Counted from the first letter of the stretch, positions 45,801-57,964 are shown. The stretch: DNA of 64,000 bases from Nelumbo lutea (GCA_022828595.1 JAKGHH010000005.1:25742193-25806192), one strand, 5' to 3'. A program made the numbers and translations. The notes: a model not told the origin generated them from the letters alone.

Positions 45801-46640
45801 CCCAAAAATCTCCCAATTCCATTGCTTGAGCTTATTCCTTAAGTTATGTACTTTGAGAAATAAGCTCATCAAAGGATTGGCATGAACATCCTTAGTCCAG
45901 CAGTCCCTGACAACCATGTGAAAAGTGTGATGAGAGATGGTTTACTGAAATCTGAAAGGCTTGGGACCCACCTGTCTTTCCTCTTCAATAGAAGAAACCA
46001 AGGGGGAATGATCTGAACAGTTTCAGTTGAGATGGTTTACTGGCTTCAAGGAAAGGATTGATCCCAACTGGAATTAACTAGAACTCGATCAAGGTGAGCC
46101 CAAACACAATCTAACCCTTCTCTATTATTGCACTAAGTGAATCTGCTCCCAGAGTAACCCAAATCAACCAAACCTGCTGCATTTATCATATCAACAAAAT
46201 CCTCTATTGCAGAGATATAATGACTTCTTCCTCCCACCTTTTCCTCTCTACAAGCAATCACACTAAAGTCTTTAGCTAGCAACCAAGGGTCGGAAATACC
46301 AGAGGCTATGTTCCAAACTATGTCCCTAAGTATAGTTCTTTCCAGCCAGTCGCATTTGGCATAAACTACAGATAGAAAAAAATTCTCATTGGCAGAGGTG
46401 GTAATTTTCACAGTTAGCATTTGATCACAGTCCTCTATCAACTATACAGAGAAAAACCTATTCCAAAACAAAACAATTTTGCTACTAATATTACCCAAGA
46501 AACTAGTCATGTTAAGTCTCATGGAAATCAAGGAAAGTCTACCATCCCTAATCATGGGTTCGGCCATAGCTACCACACCTAATTTATGCAGTTTACAGAG
46601 TTTTTTTATGCGAGTGATAGAGGGATCATTTGCAATCCAT
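42851..46640 (-). pseudogene. LINE ORF2: endonuclease, RT, zinc-binding, RNase H (broken)
   Basis: From high to low coordinates the first domain is an apurinic-type endonuclease (IKKLCKLHKLGVVAMAEPMI near 46600; LLAKDFSVIACREEKVGG at about 46250). RT follows, with DNAPGPNGFT (about 45310), MAKAYDRVNWDFL (about 45060), QGDPLSPYLFI and the catalytic LYADDTIIF (about 44750). Next is a zf-RVT region (PTKISFFVWKLMAEKI, about 43670). Last is an RVT_3 RNase H (LNVDGISRGNPGPYGGGGII, VAEAIALLDGL, about 43100-43230). The order is that of plant L1 elements. Frame breaks occur between most blocks. Confidence 0.85.
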
Positions 46641-46659
46641 CAAATATTCTAGAAAAGAC

Positions 46660-48001
46660 AATTCATTGGGTATAGTTAGAGGTAAGCTTACCTTGGCATG
46701 TCTGCGATCTGGTAACTGGTCTATTCTTGCTCTGCACATATTTTTTCCGAGGCCTTTTCTTGCGAACCACATGTGTCCAGTTCGCCTCAGCTTCATCCTG
46801 AGAGAGGGCGCAAGAAGAGCCCTCCATTCTTTGAATAGTTTTGTCGAACAACTTAGCATCAGAATTGTTGACAGTGTTGTGCCCCCATCAAGAAAGCCAT
46901 TCATCCAACTCCATCTTGGAATTTTGCAGTTCCTCCAGACTCTAGAGCCTATCTGGCTTCCTAGAAGAGAACAGAGTCGTCTCCAGATTGAATGGCCAAA
47001 CAAGCTTCAAGCTAATGTCATATTTGGATGCAAAGGAATTTTGCACCCCTTCAATAGGAATCACCAACTGTTCAGGAACTTCAGATCACTGGATTTGGAC
47101 CTCCTTCGTCGTTGGGGTTTCTGTTAGTCCCCTTTCTATAATAATTGCAGGAGCTCTATGAACTTCCTGGTAAACTTGTTTCACCATTTATTTTTTCCGG
47201 GGGGCTTGTTCTTCTTCTGCTGGCTTTAAGGCTGAAGTGGCATTGATCTTGGCAACTTCTCCCTCTGTTTTTGAAGATCTCCTCAGTTTCATCTTGCAAT
47301 CACCCTCGTCGTGACTATGTTTGAAGTAGAAAGTATAGTATATGGGGAGGTTCTCATAGACTATTTTCTACCAAAAACCCTCCTTGCCAAGCCCAACCCA
47401 AAAACGACTAGGGTTTTCTTCCAACAGATCTACTTCCATACAAACCCTAGCTATTGTAGTCCTGGTTAAGCGAGCAATTGTTGGATCTATTTTTAGGACT
47501 CTTCCTACTACCTACACAATTGATCTCAGATATCTGTCATTACACAAATTAATCTGCATCTTTGGCAATGAGATCCAAATTGAAACCACCGAAGGTTCCC
47601 ACCCCAACTCCAAACCAGGCGTCCATTTCAAAAATCTAAGCATGTAGACCTTGACAAAAACCACCTTTCGCATCAAAACCCTAAGGTATTCCTCTTCAGT
47701 TTCGAATTTGAGAAGTACATGCCTAGGATCCAGGGCTATGACAACAAGAGCTCTCTAAAGTCTGAAAGTACCTACCAAAAACTCCCTGATTTCAGCAAGG
47801 GAATGGCGACCATATGAACATTTTCCAACCAGTGTGAATTGAAGAGGGGAGAGAGATTTCTCAATATCTTACTCTGAGAACAACTTCAAAGGAATATCCA
47901 CCACCGGTAGATCAAGAATAGCAAGAAAAGGGTTCGTAGAGGTAGTAACCACCGAAGCAAAAGAAGGAGCAGCTTAAGAATCCCCAGGCGGCTCCCCCAT
48001 T
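46660..48001 (-). pseudogene. LINE ORF1, DUF4283/zinc-knuckle type (broken)
   Basis: An ATG at about 48001 starts MGEPPGDS, and a stop follows. The DUF4283-like domain of plant LINE ORF1 proteins is visible: FTLVGKCSYGRHSLAEIREF, VLLKFETEEEYLRVLMR, FLKWTPGLE and VSIWISLPK. A knuckle remnant (FKHSHDEGDC) has lost its first cysteine. The tail is basic (VRKKRPRKK, near 46770). The protein would bind LINE RNA. Several stops prevent expression. Confidence 0.7.
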
Positions 48002-48041
48002 GTTTCTCCCTATCTCACCCACAGAAATAGGTACAGATTTT

Positions 48042-49032
48042 AAAATTATTATTAATTTTGTTTGAAAGTTATTTTCTAGTATTAGTAATTGATATAGATG
48101 AAATTAGTTTACAATATTATTTTGTTATTTAAATAATATCATTCTTTAAAAATTAATAATTTATTGAATTTAAGAATCTATAAAATTATAATTTATACTA
48201 TTATTACATAATTTCATTATTAATTTTGTAAAATATTAAATTAATATTAATTTGAATGTTATGAAATATATTATAATCACTTTTACATTTACATTTGTTA
48301 CATAATTTTATTACTTTAACTATTTACAAATTAGTTATTTTAAATATTTTGTTTTTTTTTAAATACAAAAGTTATTTAAATATTTAATTAATAAGTAAAA
48401 TATTTAAATTTTTTTGGTATTTGAGTTTTATTTATTTTAAAGTTATTACACAATGTTAAATATTTTGTTATATAATTATTTAGCTATTCTTACTATGTTG
48501 TTATTTAAGATATTTAGTTATTAAAATATTTACATAATATTTTGTTTTTAATGTTCAATTTTTATCATTTTAATAACATTTAAATTGAATAATAATTATA
48601 ATTTATATTGTTAGTACATTATTTCATGATGAATTTTGTAAAAAATGTAAAATTATTAATAATATGAATATTATTAAATCTATTATAATTAATTTAGGTG
48701 TTTTTAATAAATATTTTGAAGTTATTTTATAACTACATTATAACATTTAAATTTGTTAATTCAAACTTTCTTTAGATAGACACAGATAAAAAGTGGGAGG
48801 AGAGGATAAATAGGAATTAGACATAATTTAGGAGAAAGTGGGGGATAATGGTGCCACTTGGCTAGACATTTGAAAATCAAATCTCTCTTTCTTTATCTAT
48901 TGGTTGCTAGAGATAATTTAGCCCATGTTGTTTCCTTATTGGTTTAATAGGAAATTATGTGGAATTAAAAAAATAAAAAATTCAAAAAAATAGGAATTTA
49001 GGAAGGGGGTTTGGAGCAAGGAGAGGCATGCT

Positions 49033-49037
<5 letters not shown>
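48042..49037 (-). repeat. Family X copy C, part 2 (inverted)
   Basis: The reverse complement shares with copy A the landmarks ATGCCTCTCCTTGCTCC, CTATTTATCCTCTCC and the stretch AATTATAATAGATTTAATAA followed by TTCATCATGAAAT. Compared with copy A it lacks most of the about 2 kb between the first two landmarks. Confidence 0.7.

Positions 49038-49077
<40 letters not shown>
49038..49077. repeat. (GT)n microsatellite
   Basis: About 20 GT units, essentially uninterrupted, lie exactly between the inverted and the direct copies of family X. Confidence 0.95.
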
Positions 49078-49079
<2 letters not shown>

Positions 49080-50301
49080 TACTAATTAATCAAATTATTC
49101 ATGTAATTTCCATTTAAAAAATGATTAACATAATATAAAAATAAAAAATAGAAAAATAATTATAATAGTTGTAATAATATTTTCTATTAGGAATATCAAA
49201 CAAAAATAATTTAAAAATTAAATAATGTTGTAAATAACTAATTGCTAAATGTTTTTTAATATAAAAAAGTTAATAACTAAATCATATTTTAAATATTATT
49301 TAAAAACCAAAAATAGATAATAAAGAATTATATAATAAATTAAAAAAACTTATGAAAAATACAAAATTAATTATAATAGATAAAATAATATTCGAAAATA
49401 AGATAATAAAATATAAATAGTTTAAAAAAATTAAATATTATTGAAATAATGAAAAATAAAATAAATAACTTAGAGGTATTAAAGCTCCTGAATAACAAAT
49501 TTATCTATTAACTTTTAAAACACATTTGAATAGATATTAAAAAATAGAACAATAGTTGCAATTATTAATGTACTAAATAATAAAACCATTATTTCACTTA
49601 TATCAATAAACAATTCTAGAAAATAACTTTCTGAAAAATTAATATTTAAAGATAATAATTTTAAAATTTTTATATAAATTTATTATGTATTTATATATAT
49701 ATATATATATATATTGTAATTATTATTTATTTCATTTTGTGATAAATATATTTTCAATAATTGTTTATAAATTTCTTTTTATTTTGTTATTTAACAGAAA
49801 TTTGTCAATAACTATTGTTATTTAACTTTTTAAATTGATTTATTGTACTTATTTGATTTATTGTATTTTTGTTACCAATTTACTTTTAGTAATTATGTGT
49901 TTTCATTATAGTTTATTCATTAATATTTGTTAGAGATTAAATGGTTACTGGGGATTACACTATTTATTGTCTAATTTAATATGTTTTTAGTATTTATTGT
50001 ATTTTTGTAACTATTATATTTATTGTACTTTTGTAATAAATATATTTTTACTAATTGTGTATTTTCGCTATAAATTTTCAATAATTATTGGAGATTAAAC
50101 TATTGTTATTTGTTAAAGATTAGACCATTAATTTAGTTGGTCACTCAAAACTAATCGACCATTCGGGAAAACCAACCAACTCGAATTGTATTGTCAATGC
50201 TTTAACAAACAACCCGGAGGCTGACCAACTTTTTACTTTAGGTCGCGGGTCACTATTTTGACTGCCCAAATCAAATGGGTTAGATCATTCTATATCATCA
50301 T

Positions 50302-50332
<31 letters not shown>

Positions 50333-51600
50333 GTTTGTGTGTGTGTGTGTTTGTATGTACATATATGTGTGAAAATACATATTTTATCAATAAATAGTGT
50401 ATAGTTATGTTTCACATGTAATATATGTATTATGCTATATTTATTTTATGTTTTTAATTATTTTATTTATAAGAAATATTAGAAATTATGATTTGAGGCC
50501 AAAAAGTTTTTTTTTTTTTTTGCAAAAATAGTGGGGCTAGGCACCCACAACACCTTGGGACACATAGATCTCAAAATGTTACCCAAAATCAAAAAGAATA
50601 TCACCTCAATAAGACATCATAGTGCAATGTTATGGCCTCGCAAAGTTTGCACATACATTAAATGTGCAACCCGCGACCTGATGACTAGGTCGAACGAGTC
50701 AACGGTTGAACTATTCAGGTTTGGCATTTTCTGACCAAGCCAATAGTTTTTAACCAAAGGGTGGGTTTCAATAGAACCAGACCCAAAATCAAAGCCAGGT
50801 GATGGTTCGAACGGTTCAATCAACCACACCAACGGTGGGTTGAAAACAATAGTACCAATTTGGGTTGATTTTCAGTTCAATCGGTTGATCCAAAAGATTT
50901 AAACTTAAAAAATTAAATTTAAATTTGAAAATTTTATAAAAATAATTAAAAAATTAAATTTACAGTATAAAATATTTTAGACTAAGAAATATGGGAATTT
51001 TCCACTTTCCCATCTTAAAAAATTATTTAAAATATTAAATATTAATATATATCTATGGTTGGGTTGGATGGGTTTTGGTTAGTATACAAATGGCCAAACC
51101 AAAACTAACCAACCTAGTTAGGTTAGGAATTATTGAACTAAAGCCTACCAAAATACTAGAAAATCAACCAACTCGGGTCGAGTTGGATTGGGTTGGTTGG
51201 TTTCATCAATTTGATGAATACCCTAGTTGAAATTAATTATTGTTATTTTTGTATTGCAAAAAAATTATTGAAAATAGTACATTAAAATATAAAACAATTG
51301 TTTACTCTTATGTGTTCTTATTATTTAGCTTTTGCTTAACAAAGTCTATGCTTCACATGGGTCCCCACTACTTTTTCCTATAACACACCCCACCCATACC
51401 CAACATATCTCTCTCTCTCTCTCTCTCTCTCTCTTAACATTTCCTCCCCATTTTCTACATCTTAGCTTCCTAGAAACACTCCTAAAAAGGTTAATTTTAA
51501 ACTTTTTTACTATTTTAAAGTTCATTTTAAAAAAATAAAAATACTAGTTGCACAATTATATTAATTTAAAATATATTTAAATTCCATTGACTATTAATAG
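49078..51600 (+). repeat. Family X copy B
   Basis: AT-rich non-coding sequence in the same orientation as copy A, with GAGATTAAACTATTGTTATT (near 50091), a TTGGTCACTCAAAAC block, ATTAATATATATCTATGGTT (near 51040), ATTGTTATTTTTGTATTG and TTATTTAGCTTTTGCTTAAC (near 51322), then the CATGGGTCCCCAC motif. It contains (AT)n/(GT)n runs at 50304-50355. A GG-rich stretch with GGTTCAA words at 50690-50890 may be a nested repeat. Confidence 0.65.
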
Positions 51601-51636
51601 AATTATATTTGGTCACTCTCACTAGAGGATGCAACT

Positions 51637-53990
51637 TTTTTTCCTTTTTTTTGTATTACATATTACTGATTACAAGGGGATTAATGGGTAATGACAGCAA
51701 GGTGTGTGCATGGTCCATTAACCTTACTACAGAGAGACTACACTTGTGTGGGTTTGATCCTACACCTTTATATTGGAAGGGATGCCTAGTGACCATCTTT
51801 GTTATGGTCATTAACATTACGGTTGCAACTTTGATTATGGTTAGACCAACTAGACAACCAAAGATTGTTTGAATTGGACTTGGATTCATCGCCATCCATG
51901 CCTTATCCCAATTATATGGAGTCAACTACATGAATCTTGTTTTGTCAATCTCTTATATTTAAGCCATATCCACTATTAAATTATTAGTGATTAAATCATT
52001 TCTTTCTATTTCTATCAATGTCTTTTTTGGTCAACCCCGAGCTCTTCTAGCTCCTTCAATGTGTAACAAATCCTTCTTCTAAATGGTGTAGTTGGTGGTC
52101 TTCTATGCACATTCCTAAACCATCTTAGTCTACTCTCTCATTTTATCACCTATTAGAGCTACTCGTAGGTTCGTATAGATAAATTCATTCCCAATCCTAT
52201 CCTTTCTAGTTTTCCCATTTAGTATTCACATTTCTACTCCATTCATTTTCTAGACATGTTCTTTGTCTGCCCAACACTCTGCTCCATACAACATAATTGG
52301 CCTTATAACTGTTTTATAGAATTTTTCTTTTAGTATAAGTGGTAGTTTCCTATCCCATAATTTTAAATGCACCCCTCCATTTTTCCCATGGGTGACATCT
52401 TCCTCAATCTCTCCCATGTTATGAATTATTGAACTAATATATCAAATGATCACATTGAGTTATCTCTTCGTCTCCAATCTTAAATGTACCTTGATTTACA
52501 CTCTAATTATTATTAAATTTACATGTCATATACTCTAATTTAATCCTACTTATTTTAAAGCCTCTTGTTTTTAAGTCATTTGTCCATATGTTTAATTTTG
52601 CATTTAATCCTTCCTTGGTTTCATCAATTAAAACAATGTCATCCACAAACAACATGCACCATAGAACTTCCTCCTTAATATGCTTAGTCAATTCATCTAT
52701 GATCACTGCAAATAAATAAGGGCTAAGTGTTGAACCTTGGTGAAAACCCATAGTAACTATAAAATTTAAAGTCTCACCCACTGGTGCTCTAACATGGATT
52801 TTTGCCTCCTCATGCATATCATTAATTTGGTCTATATACCTATTTTGAACCATTTTCTTTTCCAAGACCCACCATATTCTCTCTAGAAACTCTATTGTAT
52901 GCCTTTTCTATATCAATGAACACCAAATAAACATCCTTCTTTTTCTTTCTGAATTTTTCTATCAATCATCTCAAAAGAAATATAGCTTCCATTGTTGATC
53001 TCCCTAGTATAGCTTCAATTATTTTCTCCCAAAGTTTCATAGTGTGGTTCATAAGTTCAATCCCTTGATAATTATGACAATTTTATATATCATATTTGTT
53101 CTTAAATATAGGCAACATATTGTAGTTTCTCTAATTACCAGACATTTTCTTTTCTTTCACTATCTTATTAAATAGCTTGGTTAGTCATAACAAGCTTGCT
53201 TTTTCATACCTTTCCATGTTGCTATTAGAATTCCATAAGTCCCAATGCCTTTCCCTTCTTCATCTTATTTTGTATCTCTTTTATTTTAGTAAACCTAACT
53301 CTATGAAGATATGTATTATTTTTAACACTATTAATATTGCTAGATTCTATTCCATTAGTACCCTCTCCCTACAGTTCATTTAATAATTTTTTTTTAAATA
53401 GATTTTTCATCCTTGTTTGATTTCCTCATATTTTACCAAGACTCTTTGATCTTCATTTTTAATGCACCTAACATGGTTCAAATCTTTGCCTTTCCTTTCT
53501 CAACTTTTCTAGTTAATTTGTACATTCTTTTTTCTCCTTTTTTAATGCCTATTTTATAGTAAAGCTCACCATAAGCCTTATATTTACCTTCATTCACTTT
53601 CTTTTTAATTTTCTTTCTTATGGTTTTATATTTTTCATAGTTTTCTAGACTTCTAGTTTTTTGTCATTCTTTATAGAATCCTCATTTTAATCTAATTATA
53701 TTTTCAACCTCTTCATTTTACCATCAAGTTTCTTTAGTATCTTGCCACTTCTCTTTATATTCTCCTAAGACATCCTTTTTACTTTCTTTATATTGTTTGC
53801 CATTTTAACTCAAATATCATTAATTTTTTCTTCTAAAATTTAATTTCCTTTTATTATCAATCTATTTTTAAATTGAGATAGTTATTCCCTTTGCATTCCC
53901 CTAATTCTTGAACACCTATTTTCTTCCCTATTTCTCTTCCATTTTTTAATGTACACATTTACCACCACTAATCTATTGGATTGCCTTGGC
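51637..53990 (-). mobile_element. RTE-clade LINE, 5'-truncated and decayed
   Basis: Minus-strand frames show a non-LTR RT of the plant RTE type. Upstream blocks lie near 53260-53300 (KMKKGKALG). The open stretch 52503-52865 has MGFHQGSTLSPYLFAVIIDE, the catalytic FVDDIVLIDET, and LKTRGFKISRIKLEYM, characteristic of RTE RTs. Downstream blocks include VIRPIMLYGAECW (about 52300) and LRWFRNVHRRP (about 52110). A + strand T-rich stretch at 51637-51655 corresponds to an A-rich tail. Stops are frequent. The region above 53400 is too decayed to place domains firmly. Confidence 0.78.
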
Positions 53991-54753
53991 CAATTGAAAA
54001 TGTCATGTGGCCCCCATTTTCCTCAAATTCACTTAAGAAAATGTTCATTAATAAATTTTAAAACTAATTAATAAAGTTTAATATTTGAAACATAACTTTT
54101 ACTAATTGAAAACTCATTTGAAAAATAATAGAAATTAATAAAAATTATTAAATGTATAATTAATATTTATTAATTAAAATCTATTTAGACTTCATTTAAA
54201 ATTAATAAAAAAAAACTGACCCCTCTAGTTAGGTTGCAACTTGGGTTGTAGTTATAGACCGGTTAAATATATACAAAGGAAATAAAATTAATACTTAACT
54301 TTGACTTGAAATAATTTAGCTCAATTGACAATGTCATAGGGTTCGTTTTATCCTTTTCTTAACAAAACCCATATAATAATAAAAAAGATTGCAATGTTGG
54401 AAGCATCGGAATGATTGATAAGAGACAGCTGGAAATGGGATGGTAGCGTTACCTCCCACCAACAACATTACATTCTTAATTACACCCTTCCTTAATTATT
54501 GCTAGTTCTTTCCAGGCTACCTACCTCCACAAGAAACAAACCAAGTTTATAAATTAGTAATAGGCTCGGCGGTCTATATATATAATCATGTCTGTGACTG
54601 TCAGATGACGGTGGATCAAATCTGACCCATCTCCTACTGAAATTCATGTGGAATCCAAGAAACACGAGGCGTATATTACGTTGGTCCCGGCCGTTTGGGT
54701 TGTTTAGTGGGCCTGGATTACTGTGGTGGTAAATATTCCGATTAGTTATTGTA
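53991..54753. other. Intergenic, no gene identified
   Basis: The first part is AT-rich. From about 54400 the composition is balanced and looks low-copy, with a TATATATATAAT stretch at about 54576-54587 that could be a relict promoter. No open frame of note follows it. Confidence 0.45.
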
Positions 54754-55284
54754 GGCTTAGTGTCGCTTTAGTCCCCAAATTTTAAAATGCGAAATTTTTA
54801 AAACGTGACAATCTAATATCTTCAGTTAATTAGTTGTTAATCAGTCGTTAAGTGGTATTTGAAAAATATATAAATGTCATTCAAGTCTTATTTAATTTTC
54901 TTTATCAATCATTTAAACGTTGATAAAAAATTAACAGTCCCAAATTTTTGTCTTTTTCATTCAAGAAAGTTGGGGTCACATTTGAGTGGGCATTCTGGTG
55001 ACCCCAACTTTCTTGAATAGGATTTGAGACTGTTAATTTTTTTGTCAATGCTTGGATGGTTGTTAAAGAAAATTAGATGACACTTGGAGGGCATTTGTGT
55101 CTTTTTCATATGTCACTTAACAGGTGGTTAACAATTAGTTAACATTAGGTACTGAATTAGATGTCACTCAAAGGGTATTTTTGTCTTTTTCAAATGTCAC
55201 TTAACAGCTGGATTGTCATGCTTTGAAAGTTCGGGCACTGAATTGTCGCATTTTAAAGTTCGGGAGCCAAAATGACAGTAGACC
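54754..55284. mobile_element. Foldback/MITE element with long inverted arms
   Basis: The two halves are imperfect inverted copies. The outer ends are GGCTTAGTGTCGCTTTAGTC.. and the complement GGTCTACTGTCATTTTGGCT... TTTTAAAATGCGA/TTTAAAATGCGA and CACTTAACAG..TTAAC blocks mirror each other. The centre is a perfect 21-bp inverted pair (54959-54979 and 54998-55018; ATTCAAGAAAGTTGGGGTC..) with an 18-bp loop. No coding. A target duplication could not be read with confidence. Confidence 0.7.
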
Positions 55285-55691
55285 CAAAGTACAACGTACT
55301 AATCCAAAATTTTTCCATTTTTAATGAATAGCATAGATGCAAAGCTGAAGTTACCAATGTTATCATATACTCGATGATCTATCTGCGTTTGGTTGAAGAA
55401 AAATGTTAGGAAGGAAAAGGTAGGGAAATGTATACAAAGTTCATACAGATTTTCTTTCTTTTCCTTTTCCTTCAAACCAAATACATAAGTGTCTCAGATC
55501 TAGGCTAGCCCCATGAAATGAGAGGTTGAGGTTTTGCTTTTACAATGACTGAAATAAGGCTCGGTTTGGAAAGAGACTAAATACAAATATATACAATACA
55601 AAGACATATATATATATATATATACAAATAATACAAAATAAAAGATTTTCACTCTACATATTTGCATTTGTACTCATTCAAATGAGCCTAA

Positions 55692-56203
55692 GGCTGTGTT
55701 TGGAAACGATGCAAATGGTTTATCCCGGTTCAGGGTAAATTTGCACTTTCATTCACTTTTGCTTGTGTTTGGCAACATTACATTTATACATTGACAAATG
55801 ACAGACCAATGCTTATTTACATTGATAATAAGATGTAAAAGTACATCAATAAAAAAGAAGTAAATTTGCATTCAAGTGGGCTTTTGATAAAAAAAAAAAA
55901 AAAGCATATGCTTTATTGAAATTCATGTTTGCATCCATTACAGTTAAATATTACATTGATAATAAGATGTAAAAGTACATCAATAAAAAAGAAGTAAATT
56001 TGCATTCAAGTGGGCTTTTGATAAAAAAAAAAAAACATATGCTTTATTAAAATTCAGGTTTGCATCCATTACAGCTAAAAATCTGTTCGGTAAGAAGATA
56101 AATTTGTCAATGCAAAACTAACTCAGTTTTGCAATTTATATGAACAATTTTACATTCTACATTTTTGCATTCACACTTATTTGCATCATTTTCAAACACA
56201 GCC
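55692..56203. mobile_element. Tourist-like element with GGCTGTGTTTGG ends
   Basis: Terminal inverted repeats GGCTGTGTTTGGAAACGATG and the complement of the right end (GGCTGTGTTTGAAAATGATG) differ at three positions. TAA flanks both sides (55689-55691 and 56204-56206). The type of end and the 3-bp duplication fit PIF/Harbinger-derived Tourist elements. It carries an internal tandem duplication (55817-56078). Confidence 0.82.
55817..56078. repeat. Recent 134-bp tandem duplication
   Basis: Two near-identical copies begin TTACATTGATAATAAGATGT at 55817 and at 55951. They differ by an A-run length and very few substitutions (for example TATTGAAATTCATG versus TATTAAAATTCAGG). The low divergence suggests a recent event inside the older MITE. 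Confidence 0.88.
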
Positions 56204-56585
56204 TAAATAACATATTAGAACAATGTTAGCATATTATCATTGATGAGGAACGGTTGCTGATTCCCAACCGTTTTACACTCTACATATTTGCCAAAAAAAA
56301 AAATTAAATGGTTGTTGATTCCCAAGTTATAAGGCCCGATCTGGTTTGAGACTTACATCATTGGGTAGAAATAGATCAATTATCACATTTAACAGAGCGT
56401 TCGTTTGCTCAAAAATTTCAAACCTCTGAATTTGTACTACATCCCATCAATCAATTGGCATTATAAATTTAATTTCAGTTTTAACCCTCTCTTTATATTT
56501 GTATTCTATTTTCTACAACACAGCCATCTTCCACAGGAGTCACAAGATACCCATTTCGGGTGACCCATGTGGGTTATGTCTTTTG

Positions 56586-56629
<44 letters not shown>
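56586..56629. repeat. (TAA)n microsatellite, left of the solo LTR
   Basis: About 14 uninterrupted ATA/TAA units end exactly at the TGATG start of the solo LTR. Confidence 0.9.
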
Positions 56630-57872
56630 TGATGTAACCGTTTTTTGTCACGTATTATTTTTTTGTGATGTAAAATTTTTTTTGGCTAAGTACATCGTTA
56701 TTTGACCCGGTGGTGACGTGCCTTGGTGATGAGCTACTTGGTGACGAACTGCTTGGTGGCGAACTCCCTAATGGAGAACTGCCTAGTGGCGAGCTCCCTA
56801 GTGGAGAACTCCCTGGTGGCGAACTGCCTGGTGGCGAGCTCCCTAGTGGAGAGCTACTTGGTGGCGAACTCCCCAAGGGAGAACTGCCTGGTGGCGAATT
56901 GCCTGGTGGTGAACTACCTGGTGGCGAACTCCCTGGTGGCGAACTCCCTGGGGGAGAACTGTTTGGTGGACTCGTCATTTGATCTACTCTTAGGCGGCCT
57001 GCAACTCAGAGGATGGTGGAGCTCCCTGGTGCAGCGCAACCCGATTGCCCTCTGCATGAGGTGATTTCCTCTCCTTTGTAGGTGATGGGAGGTAAGGGAC
57101 ATGCGAGAACTAAATCAGAGGACCCGGGGGTATTTTCCCAGTGGAGACTCTCCAATGCCTAAGTTAGCATTCTGATTACAGAGAGTTTGGAGAGAAATGA
57201 GAGAGCTAGAGAGCAGGGATTACCATCCTTTTTTCCTCCCCCTTGGTTTTGGGGGTCGGAGTCCTTATATAGTGGTGTCCTCGCGGGTTAGGTGGGTGTA
57301 AAGCCTTCAAATAGTAAGACTCGTTACATCCCGTCAGAACCGGGGTACGGTGGTGAACTCCTCGAGGTTGTCAGGCTAGCGCTTGTGTCAGGCGGCTAGG
57401 TTGGCGCCTGGGCCAGGTTGTCAAGTCGGCGCCTGTGTCAGTCGGCAAGTCGGTGTCTGGGCCAGGTTGTCAGGAAAGAGATCTTCCTACGATACGCCAA
57501 ACTACTCTTTTGTACCGAGCTACCCTACAAGTGGCGAGTTGCATGGGGGATCTATGCCGAGCTCCTTGGGCTATGCCGAGCTGCCTTGCTCCTTGGTGGC
57601 AAGCTTCTTGGAGAGCTGCCTAGCTCCTTGGCGAGCTCTTTGATGAGCTACCGAGCTCCTTGGTGAGCTACCGGATCATGTGTCGGGTTGATCTAGGTCG
57701 GCCAGGTCGCGCAGGCCACGCGCCAGGCAGCGTGCAGGCCGTGTGCAGGCCGCGCGCCAGGTCGGTGCCCCGGCGGGACACCGACTTGGTAAGTTGTTGC
57801 CTGGGTGTCGCCTAGTTGTCACAAGGTGCCATGTGTTGCAATTTTATTGGAGGGCCAAATCTGCCCTCATCA
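56630..57872 (-). mobile_element. Solo LTR related to the GYP-A LTR, in an (AAT)n tract
   Basis: The 1243-bp segment starts TGATG and ends CATCA, the same terminal pair as the GYP-A LTR, and ATAAT lies on both sides. Shared internal features are CTCTCCAATGCCTAAGT (GYP-A: ACTCCGATGCTTAAGT), a minus-strand TATATAAG box at 57265-57272, and an outer end GGCCAAATCTGCCCTCATCA. No adjoining retroviral genes are present. It is longer than the GYP-A LTR because of a 15-bp minisatellite near its inner end. Alternatively the LTR could start at a second TGATG at 57083. The duplication evidence is weak because the flanks are microsatellite. Confidence 0.6.
56716..56970. repeat. 15-bp minisatellite
   Basis: Seventeen head-to-tail units of 15 bp (GAACTGCCTGGTGGC and variants such as GAGCTCCCTAGTGGA) are in perfect phase from 56716 to 56970. 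The open frames encoding Pro-Gly-Ser-Ser-Pro repeats (minus) or Gly-Glu-Leu-Pro-Gly repeats (plus) follow from the 15-bp period and are not evidence of a gene. Confidence 0.9.
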
Positions 57873-57889
57873 ATAATAATAATAATAAC

Positions 57890-57964
<75 letters not shown>

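Larger units (their letters stand above)
42639..48034 (-). mobile_element. L1-type LINE, near full length
   Basis: A 5.4-kb minus-strand non-LTR retrotransposon with ORF1 (gag-like), then an ORF2 region with endonuclease, RT, zinc-binding and RNase H domains, then a short 3' region with AATAAA-like CAATAAAGC and a short A tail. AGATTTT occurs at both edges (about 42636-42642 and 48035-48041), consistent with a target-site duplication next to the A tail. It interrupts family X. Many stops and shifts show that it is dead. Confidence 0.85.

Noticed and set aside
56655..56982. Pro-Gly-Ser repeat protein (minus) or Gly-Glu-Leu-Pro repeat protein (plus)
   Set aside because: A 15-bp tandem repeat keeps all frames open. 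There is no independent coding evidence, and it lies inside a putative LTR.
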